Below are positions 7,688 through 17,338 of a stretch of DNA of 64,000 nucleotides, one piece after another; position 1 is the stretch's first letter; each line of letters starts with the position of its first letter. Made by a program: the position numbers and the translations under genes. The DNA comes from Actinocatenispora rupis (GTDB lineage: Bacteria; Actinomycetota; Actinomycetes; Mycobacteriales; Micromonosporaceae). The stretch covers positions 1 to 64,000 of the forward strand of contig NZ_BOMB01000023.1 of assembly GCF_016861975.1 (NCBI RefSeq), written 5' to 3'. The notes under the pieces are model-generated. The model was not told where the DNA came from and ran no database searches. It saw nothing but the letters and a program-made list of their open reading frames with translations.

Positions 7688-8378
7688 CCCAGCCTCGCCC
7701 GCCACCGGCTCGGCACTCAACCGGCCCTGTCGCCGGGCACAGCACGACGACACGGCGCCGCAGAACCGGTTCGCTGTCGCGGAAGCGGCTGCGTACCGCG
7801 GAAGCGGCGCCGCGTCGTGAACGAGCGTTGAATCGTGGAGTCGCTCCGCGCTGTGCGACCGCACCGCTCCGTCGAATCGCGCTGGGTCGCGGAGTCGCGC
7901 TGGATCGCTTGGTGGGACGGGATCGACGCGACCATACGAACGACCTAGCGGTGAAATCGTTGCGGCGCAACGGAAGTGGCACGATCTCCACACCATGGTC
8001 CCGGACGTCACAACGAACGGTGACAAGCATTGCGGCGCAACGGAAGTGGCACGATGCCCACACCATGTCACAGGAACCACGTCACGCCGTACGAGCGGCG
8101 CGGCGTCCCGGGAACGGCTCGGCGCCGCGGCACGGCACGTGACTCGTGGACCGTACCGAAGAGATCGTCGAGTGCCGCGGAAAACGTTGCGGTACAACCG
8201 AAAGCGCTTGAGGGGTCGGCCCCGAGGACGGCTCGATGCGGCGGCTGGAGCCGGCTCCACGGAAGCCCGCGGCGAGCACCGATTCCGCGGCTCCGTGGGA
8301 CGGGCGGACCGGGGCGGCTCGGTCTCGGGTGGCGGCCGTTCGGGCAACGGTGTTCGTTGCCGCGGTCGGCGTGGCGGG
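7688..8378. other. 691-bp gene-free region with short direct repeats
   Basis: I find no open frame here with family resemblance. Notable are a 36-bp near-direct repeat at 7961-7996 and 8031-8066 (listed separately), the doubled GCGGAAGCGGC near 7788-7810, and a related degenerate unit (GTTGCGGTACAACCGAAAGC) near 8186. GC is lower and less phased than in the flanking genes. The region separates two genes that converge on it: the permease gene (+) and the hydrolase gene (-). Confidence 0.6.
7958..8066. repeat. Pair of 36-bp direct repeats with a palindromic core
   Basis: TGCGGCGCAACGGAAGTGGC followed by ACGAT-2 variable bases-CCACACCATG occurs at 7961-7996 and 8031-8066, a 70-bp period. The first copy starts inside a perfect 7-1-7 palindrome, CGTTGCG-G-CGCAACG (7958-7972); the second keeps a 5-1-5 version. 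The symmetry suggests a protein-binding site, but nothing nearby identifies the protein. Confidence 0.7.
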
Positions 8379-9176
8379 TCAGAGGTGGGTGAGGGCGGTG
8401 ACCACGGCGGGCCAGGCGGCGGACTCCGGGTCGATGACGGCGAAGTGGTCGGCGCCGTCGAGTTCGATCAGGGGTACGTCGTGGGTGCGGGCGTACTCGC
8501 GGGTGAGGACGATCGGGACGCGCCCGTCGCCCGGCCCCTGGAGCATGACGGTCGGGGCGTCGGGGGCGGGCAGCCGGGCGGGGTCGACGGCGGCGTACCG
8601 CTCGGGCAGCTGGCCGGGGCCGCCGCCCATGAGGGCCCGCGCGGCGTCGAGGTCCAGCCGCCGGCGGTACGTCTCGGCGAGGTCGCAGACGGGCGCAAGC
8701 GCGAGAACCCCGCGTACGGCCGGGGGCCGGGTGCGGGCGCCGGGCGCGCCGGCCGGCAGCCGGTGGCGTACGGCGGACCAGAGGGCGAGGTGGCCGCCCG
8801 CCGAGTGCCCCGCCAGGTACGCCGGTCCCGGCGCGAGGCGTCCCGGCGCCGCGGCCTCGACCAGCCCGGGTACCGCGTCCACCGCCGCCGCCACGTCCTC
8901 GAACGTCGCCGGCCACCCGCCGCCACCACCCGTCCGCCGGTACTCGGGGCACGCGACCGCCCAGCCCCGTCCGGCGAGATCCGCGGCGAGCGGCGCGACG
9001 TGGTGCCGGTCGTGCGCGGCGCGCCAGTACCCGCCGTGCAGGAACAGCACCAGCGGCCGGGGAGTACCGCCGGAGGGGAGCCAGACGTCGGCGACGTGGT
9101 CGGGCAGCGGGCCGTACCGGACGGTGTGGTCCGGGGGTGGCGCGGACCTGGTCAGGACGTCGCGTCGCTCGGCCAT
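8379..9176 (-). CDS. Alpha/beta hydrolase, kynurenine formamidase-like
   Basis: A 265-residue alpha/beta hydrolase. It has the oxyanion HGGYW motif (LFLHGGYWRAAHDRHH, about residues 45-60), the nucleophile elbow GHSAGGH (serine near 125), and an Asp...His pair near the end (DGADHFAVID). HGGYW plus GHSAGG is the pattern of arylformamidases and related carboxylesterases, so N-formylkynurenine hydrolysis is possible but not proven; no other kynurenine gene is nearby. ATG at 9176 is supported by GGAGGGA 7 nt upstream. Confidence 0.8.
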   Translation of the reverse strand: MAERRDVLTRSAPPPDHTVRYGPLPDHVADVWLPSGGTPRPLVLFLHGGYWRAAHDRHHVAPLAADLAGRGWAVACPEYRRTGGGGGWPATFEDVAAAVDAVPGLVEAAAPGRLAPGPAYLAGHSAGGHLALWSAVRHRLPAGAPGARTRPPAVRGVLALAPVCDLAETYRRRLDLDAARALMGGGPGQLPERYAAVDPARLPAPDAPTVMLQGPGDGRVPIVLTREYARTHDVPLIELDGADHFAVIDPESAAWPAVVTALTHL

Positions 9177-9434
9177 CCGTACTCCCTCCGGCCGGACACC
9201 ACCGCGGCCGGCGGTACCGGATTCAGACCCTACGGCCCGCCCCGCCGCATCCCAGCCACCGCCAGCCCCGACACCAACGCATGACGGCACCCCGCCACGC
9301 CCCGACTCGCCTGGACCAACCCGACCGCAGCGACGGACCGCGGCTGGGCCGGGAGTACGCAAGGGAAGGCGTGGACGGACGGAACGGTGGGGCGAGCCGC
9401 GGTACGGTTCGGTCATCTGCCCCAGGGAGGTGCC

Positions 9435-10238
9435 GTGCGACGAGAAGACTTCACGGACGTCGGGTACCGGGTCGAGCCGGGCGGGGTGGCGGTGGTGACG
9501 ATCGACCGCCCGCGCCGGATGAACGCGTTCCGCGGCCGTACCGTCGACGAGTTGATCAGCGCGTTCAAGTACGCGTGGGCCGACGGCGAGGTGGCCGCGG
9601 TGGTGTTGACGGCGTCCGGTGACCGGGCGTTCTGCGCGGGCGGGGACGTGAAGGAGCGCGCCGAGACGGGCGGGTACGGGGAGACCGAGTGGGGCACGTT
9701 CGAGGTGGAGCGGCTGCACCGGATCATCCGTGACATCCCGAAGCCGGTGATCGCCGCGGTGAACGGGGTCGCGGTGGGCGGCGGGCACGTGCTGCACGTG
9801 TTGTGCGACCTGAGCATCGCGGCGGAGCACGCGACGTTCGGGCAGGCGGGGCCGCGGGTGGGCAGCTTCGACGCGGGCTTCGGCTCGGCGTACCTGGCGC
9901 GGGTGATCGGGGAGAAGCGGGCCCGGCAGATGTGGTTCCTGCTGGAGACCGTCGACGCCGCGACCGCGGAACGCTGGGGTCTCGTCAACGCCGTCGTACC
10001 GGCGGGCGAGCTGCTGGACACGGCGCTCGCGTGGGGCCGCACGATCGCCTCGTACTCGCCGACCGCGATCCGGTTCCTGAAGCACTCGTTCAATGCCGAT
10101 TCGGACCACATGGCCGGGTTGTCCAACCTCGCGTTCGCGGGCCTCGACCTGTACGCGCACAGCGAGGAGGGCATGGAGGGCGCGAAGGCGTTCGCGGAGA
10201 AGCGTCCTCCCGACTTCACCCGGTTTCGCCGTTCCTGA
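9435..10238 (+). CDS. Enoyl-CoA hydratase/isomerase family, BadI/MenB-like
   Basis: A 267-residue crotonase-fold enzyme. Key elements are INRP-like TIDRPRRMNAFRGRTVDELI, the oxyanion-hole GDRAFCAGGDVKE, AAVNGVAVGGGHVLHVLCDL, and GQAGPRVGSFDAGFGSAYLA, with a KRPPDF ending. This combination is closest to 2-ketocyclohexanecarboxyl-CoA hydrolase (BadI) and naphthoyl-CoA synthase (MenB), rather than beta-oxidation hydratases. A ring-opening or ring-closing CoA reaction is therefore likely, but the substrate is unknown. GTG at 9435 is chosen because GGGAGG ends 5 nt upstream; the frame stays open further upstream without family resemblance. Confidence 0.82.
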   Translation: MRREDFTDVGYRVEPGGVAVVTIDRPRRMNAFRGRTVDELISAFKYAWADGEVAAVVLTASGDRAFCAGGDVKERAETGGYGETEWGTFEVERLHRIIRDIPKPVIAAVNGVAVGGGHVLHVLCDLSIAAEHATFGQAGPRVGSFDAGFGSAYLARVIGEKRARQMWFLLETVDAATAERWGLVNAVVPAGELLDTALAWGRTIASYSPTAIRFLKHSFNADSDHMAGLSNLAFAGLDLYAHSEEGMEGAKAFAEKRPPDFTRFRRS

Positions 10239-10319
10239 CCGGCCGGTACTCCAGCCCAAGATCCACCGGACCGGGCCGCGGGTTGGAGGGTGCCGCGGCC
10301 GATGCGTCAGGATGGAGGC

Positions 10320-10925
10320 ATGACGGAGACACCGCGCGACGAGGACGAGCAGCAGGCCGCCGAGCAGCAGGGCCGGACCGTGGTCGTGGTCGGGCCCGAC
10401 GGCCGGCCCGTCGGCACCGTCGACGTCGACGCCACGGTCGACGGCGACGACGCGGCGAAGGACCCGGCCAGCCAGATCGAGCAGCCCGCGAAGGTCATGC
10501 GCATCGGCAGCATGATCAAGCAACTGCTTGAGGAGGTACGGGCGGCGCCGCTGGACGAGGCGGGCCGGCAGCGTCTGAAGGAGATCCACGCCCGGTCGAT
10601 CGTCGAACTGGAGGAGGGCCTCGCGCCGGAGCTGCGCGAGGAGCTGGACCGGCTGTCCCTGCCGTTCAACGAGGAGATCACGCCGAGCGAGCCGGAGCTG
10701 CGGATCGCGCAGGCGCAGCTCGTGGGCTGGCTGGAGGGGCTGTTCCACGGGATCCAGGCGGCGCTGATGGCGCAGCAGATGGCGGCCCGGGTGCAGCTCG
10801 AACAGATCCGCGGCCAGCGGCCGGCGCTGCCGGTCGGACCGGGCGGCGTGGTGATGCCCGGCATGGACCCGGAGCACGCGGCGCAGCAGGGCGACCAGCA
10901 CACCCGGACCGGCCAGTACCTCTAG
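10320..10925 (+). CDS. bpa: Bacterial proteasome activator Bpa (PafE)
   Basis: A 201-residue protein of the Bpa/PafE family (DUF2587): acidic N-terminus, a helical core (KVMRIGSMIKQLLEEVRAAP; LVGWLEGLFHGIQAALMAQQ) and the C-terminal GQYL tail that docks into the 20S proteasome gate. In actinobacteria Bpa forms a dodecameric, ATP-independent ring that feeds damaged proteins to the proteasome. No proteasome genes are in the window. ATG at 10320 lies 6 nt after a CAGGAT -10 hexamer (10308-10313), consistent with leaderless mRNA; the GGAGG directly before it is too close for a normal RBS, and ATG at 10302 is an alternative. It converges on the next gene with a 2-bp gap. Confidence 0.92.
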   Translation: MTETPRDEDEQQAAEQQGRTVVVVGPDGRPVGTVDVDATVDGDDAAKDPASQIEQPAKVMRIGSMIKQLLEEVRAAPLDEAGRQRLKEIHARSIVELEEGLAPELREELDRLSLPFNEEITPSEPELRIAQAQLVGWLEGLFHGIQAALMAQQMAARVQLEQIRGQRPALPVGPGGVVMPGMDPEHAAQQGDQHTRTGQYL

Positions 10926-10927
10926 GG

Positions 10928-11731
10928 TCAGGCGATCGGGGCGGCGTCGAGCAGGCCGGTCAGGTACTGGGCGACGCCGTCGTCGTCGTTGCTGGTGGTG
11001 ACGGTGTGCGCGGCGGCCCGTACGGCGGGCTCGGCGTTGGCCATCGCGACGCTGTGCCCGACGTACGCGAACATGGGCAGGTCGTTGGGCATGTCGCCGA
11101 ACGCGACGATGTCGGCGGGCGCCACCTCGTACCGCTCGGCGACGCGGGCCAGGCCGGTCGCCTTGGTGACGCCGGCGGCGGAGATCTCGATGAGGCTGTC
11201 CTCGGACGAGCGGGTCACCTCGGCCACGCCGCGCAGGCTGTCGGTCATCGCCGCGGCGAGCTGCGTCGGTACCGGGTGGTCCAGCCAGGCGAGCAGCTTC
11301 ACCGCCGGTTCGGCGACCACCCGCGGCAGGTCCGCGACCCGTACGGCCGGTGACACCTCGCGGATCGGGTACGCCGGCTCGTGCGCCAGACCGTCCGCCG
11401 TCTCCGCCGCGAACGCCACCCCCGGGTACTCGGCGCGCAGCCGCTCGGCGACCTCGGCGAGCAGGTCGGGCCGGAGCGGCCGGTCGTCGAGTACGGTGCC
11501 GGACTCGGGGTCGTAGACCACGGCGCCGTTGGAGCAGACCACCGGGCCGCGCGGGCCGGTGAAGCGCAGCACCTCGGCGAGCCACCGGATCGGCCGCCCG
11601 GTCACCATCACGAACGGGATCCCCTGCTCCCGCAGGCGATCCAGCGTCCCGAGGGTGCGCGGCCCGACCGTGCGGTCGGTACGCAGGAGTGTGCCGTCGA
11701 GGTCGCTCGCGACCAGTGCTGGAGCCGTCAT
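10928..11731 (-). CDS. HAD-superfamily hydrolase, Cof type
   Basis: A 267-residue haloacid-dehalogenase phosphatase. Motif I is DLDGTLL (residues 9-15, nucleophile and acid aspartates), motif II VMVTGR, motif III the lysine in GVTKATGL, and motif IV FGDMPNDLPMF. This is the Cof/YbjI class IIB form that dephosphorylates sugar phosphates or nucleotides. It is the closest relative in the window of the two HAD genes at 14.4-16.1 kb. The hydrophobic start and a CATTGT hexamer about 7 nt upstream fit an ATG at 11731. Confidence 0.85.
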   Translation of the reverse strand: MTAPALVASDLDGTLLRTDRTVGPRTLGTLDRLREQGIPFVMVTGRPIRWLAEVLRFTGPRGPVVCSNGAVVYDPESGTVLDDRPLRPDLLAEVAERLRAEYPGVAFAAETADGLAHEPAYPIREVSPAVRVADLPRVVAEPAVKLLAWLDHPVPTQLAAAMTDSLRGVAEVTRSSEDSLIEISAAGVTKATGLARVAERYEVAPADIVAFGDMPNDLPMFAYVGHSVAMANAEPAVRAAAHTVTTSNDDDGVAQYLTGLLDAAPIA

Positions 11732-11819
11732 CCCCCCAACAATGCCGGACCGCGCGCCGCGACACCGCACGCTGTGGCCACGGCCATACCCACCGCTGCG
11801 GGCACTCCCGGCACGACGG

Positions 11820-13481
11820 TCATTTCGTGTAGTACGAGAGCTTGCAGCCGGCGGCTTCCATCACCTTGTCCGGTACGCCGACGAGTTGCTTGGGCCGGCT
11901 GCCGTCCTCCTCCGGGGCACAGACGTCGGTGCCGAGGATCACCTGCACCCAGCGCCCGTTCCGGTACCGCACGATCACGGTGACCGGGTCGAGTGCCTGC
12001 CCGTTGCTCTGCCCGTACATGGTGGCCGTCGCGTAGCCCGCGTCGCAGGTGATCTCCCCGTGTACGGCGAGGCTGGAGCCGTCGGTCGTGTCCCCACCAC
12101 CGTTCGTACTCGGGGACACGGCCTTCTGCAGGTCGGTGTTGGTCGGGCACGGCGCGGACGGGCTCGGCGAGGGCGTCGGGGACGCGGAGCGGCCGGTGTC
12201 GGCGCCCTGCCCGCCGGTGGCGCCGGGCTGGTCGTGCTGCCAGGGCCGGAGCAGCCCGAGGACCAGACCGGCGGCGGCGAGGAACGACACGGCGGCGACC
12301 AGCGGGGCCACCCAACGCCTCCGTACGGGACGGGTGCCCGGCTCGGGCTCCGTCCCGTACCGGATGCCGGGGTCGAGGCGGTCGAGGGCGCCGGCCAGCC
12401 GCGGCGAGATGCGCGGCGCGGACGGCGCGTACAGGGCACCTTCGGCGACGGCGGTCTCCGGCTGTTCGAGTACGGTCGGGGCGACGCCGAGCGCGCGGTG
12501 GAGTTCGTGTGCCACCAAGGGAATCCGGCTCGATCCGCCGACGAGGAAGACGCCGGCGAGGTCGCCCGGGGCGATCCGGGCGCGGCGGATCGTCGCCACC
12601 GTCTCGGCGACCGCGCGGCCGACGATCGGCCCGGCCACCGCCTCGAACTCGGCCCGCGTCACGTGCGTACCGCCGGGCAGGCCGGGTACGTGCACCGCGG
12701 CGCTGGCCGACCGGGACAGGATCTCCTTCGCGGTCCGCGCGTCCTGCCACACGGCGGCCCGGTCACGCAGCGCGGTGTCGTCCGGCGGCGCGGACAACCG
12801 TTGCCACACCTGCGGCGCGGCCGTACCGATGGACTGTCCTATGTGGACGATGACGGCCGCGTCCAGGTCGACACCGCCGACGCCGTCCAGTCCGCCGGTC
12901 GCCACCACCACCGGCCCCTCACCGGTACTCCGGACCACGGCGACGTCCAGCGTGCCGCCGCCGAAGTCGAACACCGCCAGCGCGCCGCCGACCGGCAACC
13001 GGCTGCCGAGTACGGCGGTGAAGTAGGAGGCGGCGGCGATCGGCTCGGCGACCAGGGCGGCCACGGTGAGCCCGGCCCGGCGAGCCGCCTCCGCCAGTAC
13101 GCCGCGGCGGGCCTGGCCCCACGCCACCGGATGCGTCAACACCACCGGCGGTACGGCACCGGCCACCCGCCGCGCCTCGTCCGCCACCCGGCGCAGTACG
13201 GCGGCGACCAGGTCCACGACCGGCACCACCCGGTCGCCCAGCAGCACGTCACCGTCGTCGATCCGCCGCTTCGGGTACGGCTCGAACCGGCCCGGCTCGT
13301 TGCGCGCCATGTGCGCCGCGTCCCGGCCGACGGTCAGCCCGGCGTCGCCGGCGAACACCGCCGACGGCAGCAACGGCGACCCGTCGTACAGGAGGATCCG
13401 GGCACGGCCGGTGTCCGCGCGCAGCACCGCGACCGTGTTGGAACTGCCGAAGTCGATCGACAGCACCAGGCTCTCCGCCAC
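11820..13481 (-). CDS. Hsp70-like ATPase with a membrane anchor and external domain
   Basis: A 553-residue protein. The first 370 residues are an actin/Hsp70 ATPase domain: SIDFGSSNTVAVLRAD (phosphate 1), VAEPIAAASYF, LAVFDFGGGTLDVAVV (phosphate 2) and VFLVGGSSRIPLV (adenosine). The Hsp70 substrate-binding domain is missing. Instead there is a single membrane segment (about 395-420), an S/P-rich linker, and an external domain of some 105 residues with four cysteines. It may link cytoplasmic ATPase state to the envelope; function unknown. GTG at 13481 is chosen for its GGAGG 7 nt upstream and because translation from there starts just before the first phosphate loop. It lies 37 nt after the FAH gene. 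Confidence 0.82.
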   Translation of the reverse strand: MAESLVLSIDFGSSNTVAVLRADTGRARILLYDGSPLLPSAVFAGDAGLTVGRDAAHMARNEPGRFEPYPKRRIDDGDVLLGDRVVPVVDLVAAVLRRVADEARRVAGAVPPVVLTHPVAWGQARRGVLAEAARRAGLTVAALVAEPIAAASYFTAVLGSRLPVGGALAVFDFGGGTLDVAVVRSTGEGPVVVATGGLDGVGGVDLDAAVIVHIGQSIGTAAPQVWQRLSAPPDDTALRDRAAVWQDARTAKEILSRSASAAVHVPGLPGGTHVTRAEFEAVAGPIVGRAVAETVATIRRARIAPGDLAGVFLVGGSSRIPLVAHELHRALGVAPTVLEQPETAVAEGALYAPSAPRISPRLAGALDRLDPGIRYGTEPEPGTRPVRRRWVAPLVAAVSFLAAAGLVLGLLRPWQHDQPGATGGQGADTGRSASPTPSPSPSAPCPTNTDLQKAVSPSTNGGGDTTDGSSLAVHGEITCDAGYATATMYGQSNGQALDPVTVIVRYRNGRWVQVILGTDVCAPEEDGSRPKQLVGVPDKVMEAAGCKLSYYTK

Positions 13482-13518
13482 CGGCAACCTCCGCCAGAAC
13501 CGTTGCCCGGCAGGGGAA

Positions 13519-14358
13519 TCAGGCAACCTGGTTGGACAGGGTACCGACCTCGTCGACGGTGATCTCGATCGTGTCGCCGGACCGCAGCGTGAATGCCAGC
13601 TCCGGCACCACGCACGTACCGGTGAGCAGGACCGCGCCGGCCGGGTGGTCCAGCTCCCGGAACAGCCAGCCCGCCAGCTCCGGCAGGGTGCGGTTGAGCT
13701 GGTCGGTGCTCGCCTTCCCCGCGAACGCGACGCCGCCGTCCCGGTGGATCGTCATGTGGATGCCGAGCCCGGTGCCGTCGCCGACCTCCCACGCCGGCCG
13801 GATGCCGGGGCCGAGCGCGCACGAACCGCGCCAGATCTTCGCCTGCGGCAGGTACAGCGGGTTGCGTCCCTCGATCGCACGGGACGTCATGTCGTTGCCC
13901 ACCGTGTAGCCGACGACCACGCCGGCGTGGTCGAGCACCAGCCCCAACTCCGGCTCCGGTACGTCGTTGCCGGAGTCCGCGCGTACGGTGACGGGCTGGT
14001 CCGGGCCGACGACCCGCCACGCCGGCGCCTTGAAGAACAGCTCCGGCCGGTCCGCCTCGTAGACCAGCTCGTACACGCTGGCCTGGCCGGACTCCTCGAC
14101 GCGCGCCTCCCGCGACCGGCGGTACGTCACGCCCGCCGCCCACACCTCGGTCACCCCGTCCACGGGCGGCAGGTACGCCAGCGTGTCCGCGGCGAGGACC
14201 GGGCCGGACGCGCCGGTCACCGCGTCCCGGAAACCGTCGGCGCCGCGGGCCAGCAGGTCGGCGAGCGTCACGCCGGGCAGCGCGGTGACCGCGCCGTCCG
14301 CGGCGACGCCGACCACCGGCTGCCCCGACTGCGGATGGATGAACCGTACGACCTGCAT
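13519..14358 (-). CDS. Fumarylacetoacetate hydrolase family protein
   Basis: A 279-residue FAH-fold enzyme. The metal-binding signature is VPEPELGLVL (E-x-E) plus a distant aspartate in GNDMTSRAIEG, followed by NPLYLPQAKIWRGSCALGPG. That arrangement, and the N-terminal GVTYRRSREAR, matches the branch containing 2-keto-3-deoxy-D-arabinonate dehydratase and related acyl-pyruvate hydrolases. Substrate unknown. It follows the two HAD genes by 75 nt, and GAGGAG precedes the ATG. Confidence 0.82.
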   Translation of the reverse strand: MQVVRFIHPQSGQPVVGVAADGAVTALPGVTLADLLARGADGFRDAVTGASGPVLAADTLAYLPPVDGVTEVWAAGVTYRRSREARVEESGQASVYELVYEADRPELFFKAPAWRVVGPDQPVTVRADSGNDVPEPELGLVLDHAGVVVGYTVGNDMTSRAIEGRNPLYLPQAKIWRGSCALGPGIRPAWEVGDGTGLGIHMTIHRDGGVAFAGKASTDQLNRTLPELAGWLFRELDHPAGAVLLTGTCVVPELAFTLRSGDTIEITVDEVGTLSNQVA

Positions 14359-14433
14359 GGGCGCTCCTCACGGACGCCGCCGGCGCCGCGCACGCGGACC
14401 CCGGCGGACGGACTGCGGGGTCCGGGCCGACCC

Positions 14434-15240
14434 CTACGAGAGCAGCCGCTCCAGGTAGTCGGCCACCCCGTCGTCATCGTTGCGGCCGGTCACCTCGTCC
14501 GCAACCGCGAGCACCTCCGGATGCGCGCCGGCCACCGCCACCGCGTGCCCCGCCCACCGGAACATCGGTACGTCGTTCGGCATGTCACCGAACACGAGCG
14601 TGTCACCCGGGTCGACGCCCAGCGCCTCCGCCACGAACGCGCACCCGGTCGCCTTCGTACAGCCCGGGGCGGCCAGCTCGACCATCTCGCCGGACGAACT
14701 CGCCTCGCACAGCCAGGCCGGGATCACCCGCCGGCACACCGCCAGCAGCTCCGGCATGTCCATCGACGTCGACCACAACATGCCCTTGATGAGCGGCCCG
14801 CGCAGCGCCTCCGACCGTGGCCGCGCCTCCGTCACCTCCGGGTACGGCCAGGCCACGTCCTCGTCGCGCCACAGCGGCGCCCACGGCGCGTCCAACGCCT
14901 CGACGGCCAGGTGCACCGGACCCGCCTCCGCCTCGACCAGCCGTACGACTCGGGCGAGGGCCGCGCCGGGCAGCGTCACCTGGTGCAGCAGCTCGGCGAC
15001 CGGCTGGGCCACACCGTAGATGCGGGCGCCCTGCGCCATCACGAGGAAGTCGGCCGGGCCGAGGTCGCGGCGGGTCAGCTCGATCAGCCGGGGGCCGCGG
15101 CCGGTCGCGCCGACCACCACGACACCGTTGGCGCGCAGCCGGGACAGCACCTCGCGGGACCGCTCGCTGACCGTACCGTCGGAACGGACGAGGGTGCCGT
15201 CCATGTCCGTCGCGACCAGCTTCGGCAGCGAACTCCTCAC
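14434..15240 (-). CDS. HAD-superfamily hydrolase, Cof type
   Basis: A 268-residue HAD phosphatase: DMDGTLV (motif I), VVGATGR (II), the lysine in GCTKATG (III) and FGDMPNDVPMF (IV). The GTG start at 15240 overlaps the stop of the previous gene as GTGA, so translation is probably coupled. In actinomycetes HAD phosphatases commonly follow serS; whether they remove a toxic by-product or act on sugar phosphates is not known. The stop TAG is 75 nt before the FAH gene. Confidence 0.85.
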   Translation of the reverse strand: MRSSLPKLVATDMDGTLVRSDGTVSERSREVLSRLRANGVVVVGATGRGPRLIELTRRDLGPADFLVMAQGARIYGVAQPVAELLHQVTLPGAALARVVRLVEAEAGPVHLAVEALDAPWAPLWRDEDVAWPYPEVTEARPRSEALRGPLIKGMLWSTSMDMPELLAVCRRVIPAWLCEASSSGEMVELAAPGCTKATGCAFVAEALGVDPGDTLVFGDMPNDVPMFRWAGHAVAVAGAHPEVLAVADEVTGRNDDDGVADYLERLLS

Positions 15241-16073
15241 AGCCACCGCTCCAGCAGTTGCGCCACGCCGTCCTCCTCGACCGTGCCGGTCACCTCGTCC
15301 GCGGCGGCCCGGATCCGGTCCGCCGCCTGCCCCATCGCCACCGCCCGACCCGCCCACGCGAACAGCGGCAGGTCGTTGTTCCCGTCGCCGACGGCAACCA
15401 CGTCCGCCGGGTCGACGCCGAGGTCCGCCGCGACCATCGCGGCACCCGTCGCCTTCGACACGCCACCGGCGGCCACGTCGATCCAGCCCGAGAACCCGAT
15501 CTCCACCGAGTACCCCAGGCCGGCCAGCCCGGCGGACTCGGCCAGCGCCGCCGCCTCGACGCGGCGGCCGTCGTGCCACGAGACGTACCCCTCGTCGCCC
15601 GGGATCCGGCACACCAGCCGCGGCGTCGGCGTCGACATCAGTGTCGGGACGTCCGCCGGACCGACAAAACTACTCTCGAAATTCAGCTCGAAGGCCCCGT
15701 TGTAGAGGTATCCGTCCGTGCCGTCCTCCACGGCGAGCCCGGCCGCCGGATTCACCGCCAGAACCGCCCGGATGGCCGGACCCGGGTCGATCAGTACCCG
15801 ATGGGTGGTCTCGGCGCGCTCCACGTCGTACACGACGGAGCCGTTGGAGCAGACGATGTCGAGCGGCGCGCCGTCGGCAAGACCCAGCGCGTGCACCCCG
15901 CGCAGCGCACCCCAGACGGCCCGGCCGGTCGCCACCGTCACCGGCACCCCGGCCGCCCGTACGCCGGCGATGGCCCGACGTACCCGCTCCGACGGCTGGT
16001 CGGTCGAGTTGCTGTACGGCGTGACGGTGCCGTCGAGGTCCAGGACGACCAGACCGGGCAGCCCGGCGCTCAC
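15237..16073 (-). CDS. HAD-superfamily hydrolase, Cof type
   Basis: A 278-residue HAD phosphatase with [14 protein letters not shown] (motif I), VTVATGR (II), GVSKATGA (III) and [11 protein letters not shown] (IV). Its GTG start overlaps the serS stop as GTGA, and its own stop overlaps the next HAD gene in the same way, giving a coupled serS-HAD-HAD unit. It is about as divergent from its neighbour as from other Cof proteins, so it is not a recent duplicate. Confidence 0.85.
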   Translation of the reverse strand: MSAGLPGLVVLDLDGTVTPYSNSTDQPSERVRRAIAGVRAAGVPVTVATGRAVWGALRGVHALGLADGAPLDIVCSNGSVVYDVERAETTHRVLIDPGPAIRAVLAVNPAAGLAVEDGTDGYLYNGAFELNFESSFVGPADVPTLMSTPTPRLVCRIPGDEGYVSWHDGRRVEAAALAESAGLAGLGYSVEIGFSGWIDVAAGGVSKATGAAMVAADLGVDPADVVAVGDGNNDLPLFAWAGRAVAMGQAADRIRAAADEVTGTVEEDGVAQLLERWL

Positions 16074-17329
16074 CGGGCGACCGGCTCCAGCACGTCCCGC
16101 CCCAGGTACTGCTGGAGTGCCTTCGGCACCCGCACCGAGCCGTCCGGCTGCTGGTGGTTCTCCAGGATCGCGACGAGCCAGCGGGTCGTCGCGAGCGTGC
16201 CGTTCAGCGTCGCCGCCACCTGCGGCTTCCCGTCCTCGTCCCGGTACCGCACGGCCAGCCGCCGCGCCTGGAACGTCGTGCAGTTCGACGTCGACGTCAG
16301 CTCCCGGTACCGCTGCTGGCTCGGCACCCAGCCCTCGATGTCGAACTTGCGCGCCGCGCTGGAGCCCAGGTCACCGGCCGCCGTGTCGATCACCCGGTAC
16401 GGCACCTCGACCTTGGCGAGCATCTCCTCCTGCCACGCCAGCAGCCGCCGGTGCTCCTCCACCGACTGCTCCGGCCGGCAGAACGAGAACATCTCGATCT
16501 TGTCGAACTGGTGCACCCGGATGATGCCGCGGGTGTCCTTGCCGTAGCTGCCGGCCTCCCGCCGGTAGCACGACGACTGGCCCGCGTACCGCCTCGGCTC
16601 GGCCAGGTCGAGGATCTCCCCCGAGTGGTACGACGCGAGCGCGACCTCGCTCGTACCGACCAGGTACAGGTCGTCGGCCTCCAGCCGGTACACCTCACTC
16701 GCGTGCGAACCGAGGAAACCGGTGCCCTCCATGGACTCCGGCTTCACCAGCGACGGCGTCACCATCGGCGTCAACCCGTACTCCACGGCCTGCGCCATCG
16801 CGAGCTGGAACAGCCCCATCTGCAGCAGCGCGCCGACCCCGGTCAGGAAGTAGAACCGGGCGCCGGACACCTTCGCGCCGCGCTCCATGTCGATCGCGCC
16901 GAGCAGCTCACCCAGCTCCAGGTGGTCGCGCACGGTGTCCAGCTCGGGCCGCAGCCCGACCTCCTTGAGTACGACGAAGTCGTCCTCACCGCCCGGCGGG
17001 ACACCGTCCTCCACCAGGTTCGGTACGGCGAGGTGCGCGGCACGCAACGCCTCGGCCGTCTCCGTGACGGTCAGATCGGCGGCCTTCACGTCCGCGGCGA
17101 GCTGCTTCGTACGCGCCAGCAGCTCCTGCTTCTCGTCGCCCTTCGCGCGCGCGACCTGCTTGCCGAGCTGCTTCTGCTCCGCCCGCAGCGACTCGAACCG
17201 GACCAGCGCGCCACGGTGCTGCGCGTCGGCGGCGAGCAGCTCGTCGACGGACGACTCGGACTCGCCCCGCGCCCGCTGGCTCGCTCGTACGGCATCCGGA
17301 TCGTCACGCAGCAATCGCAGGTCAATCAC
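16070..17329 (-). CDS. serS: Seryl-tRNA synthetase
   Basis: A 419-residue class II synthetase that charges tRNA(Ser). The N-terminal helical arm (coiled coil, about residues 30-100, [20 protein letters not shown]) binds the tRNA extra arm. Motif 2 ([20 protein letters not shown]) and motif 3 ([17 protein letters not shown], the usual NGT..A..R context) are intact. Length is normal. GTG at 17329 lies 6 nt after a TAGGCT -10 hexamer (17336-17341), indicating a leaderless mRNA. It heads a leftward unit with two HAD phosphatases. Confidence 0.95.
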   Translation of the reverse strand: MIDLRLLRDDPDAVRASQRARGESESSVDELLAADAQHRGALVRFESLRAEQKQLGKQVARAKGDEKQELLARTKQLAADVKAADLTVTETAEALRAAHLAVPNLVEDGVPPGGEDDFVVLKEVGLRPELDTVRDHLELGELLGAIDMERGAKVSGARFYFLTGVGALLQMGLFQLAMAQAVEYGLTPMVTPSLVKPESMEGTGFLGSHASEVYRLEADDLYLVGTSEVALASYHSGEILDLAEPRRYAGQSSCYRREAGSYGKDTRGIIRVHQFDKIEMFSFCRPEQSVEEHRRLLAWQEEMLAKVEVPYRVIDTAAGDLGSSAARKFDIEGWVPSQQRYRELTSTSNCTTFQARRLAVRYRDEDGKPQVAATLNGTLATTRWLVAILENHQQPDGSVRVPKALQQYLGRDVLEPVAR

Positions 17330-17338
17330 GCTGCGAGC

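Noticed and set aside
4156-8142. A very long open frame on the plus strand (over 1,300 codons), and several similar ones such as 8379-11765 on the minus strand.
   Set aside because: They overlap genes with clear family matches in other frames; their translations are arginine- and proline-rich and show no domain. They are a by-product of high GC content.
8378-8379. A protein-coding gene in the 7.7-8.4 kb gap.
   Set aside because: All frames there show irregular third-position GC and low-complexity Arg/Pro/Ser translations, and the same 36-bp repeat falls in different contexts.
10290-10320. A start for bpa at 10290 or 10302.
   Set aside because: The sequence before 10320 shows no family resemblance and the -10 pattern supports 10320. 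It remains possible, so it is noted in the entry.
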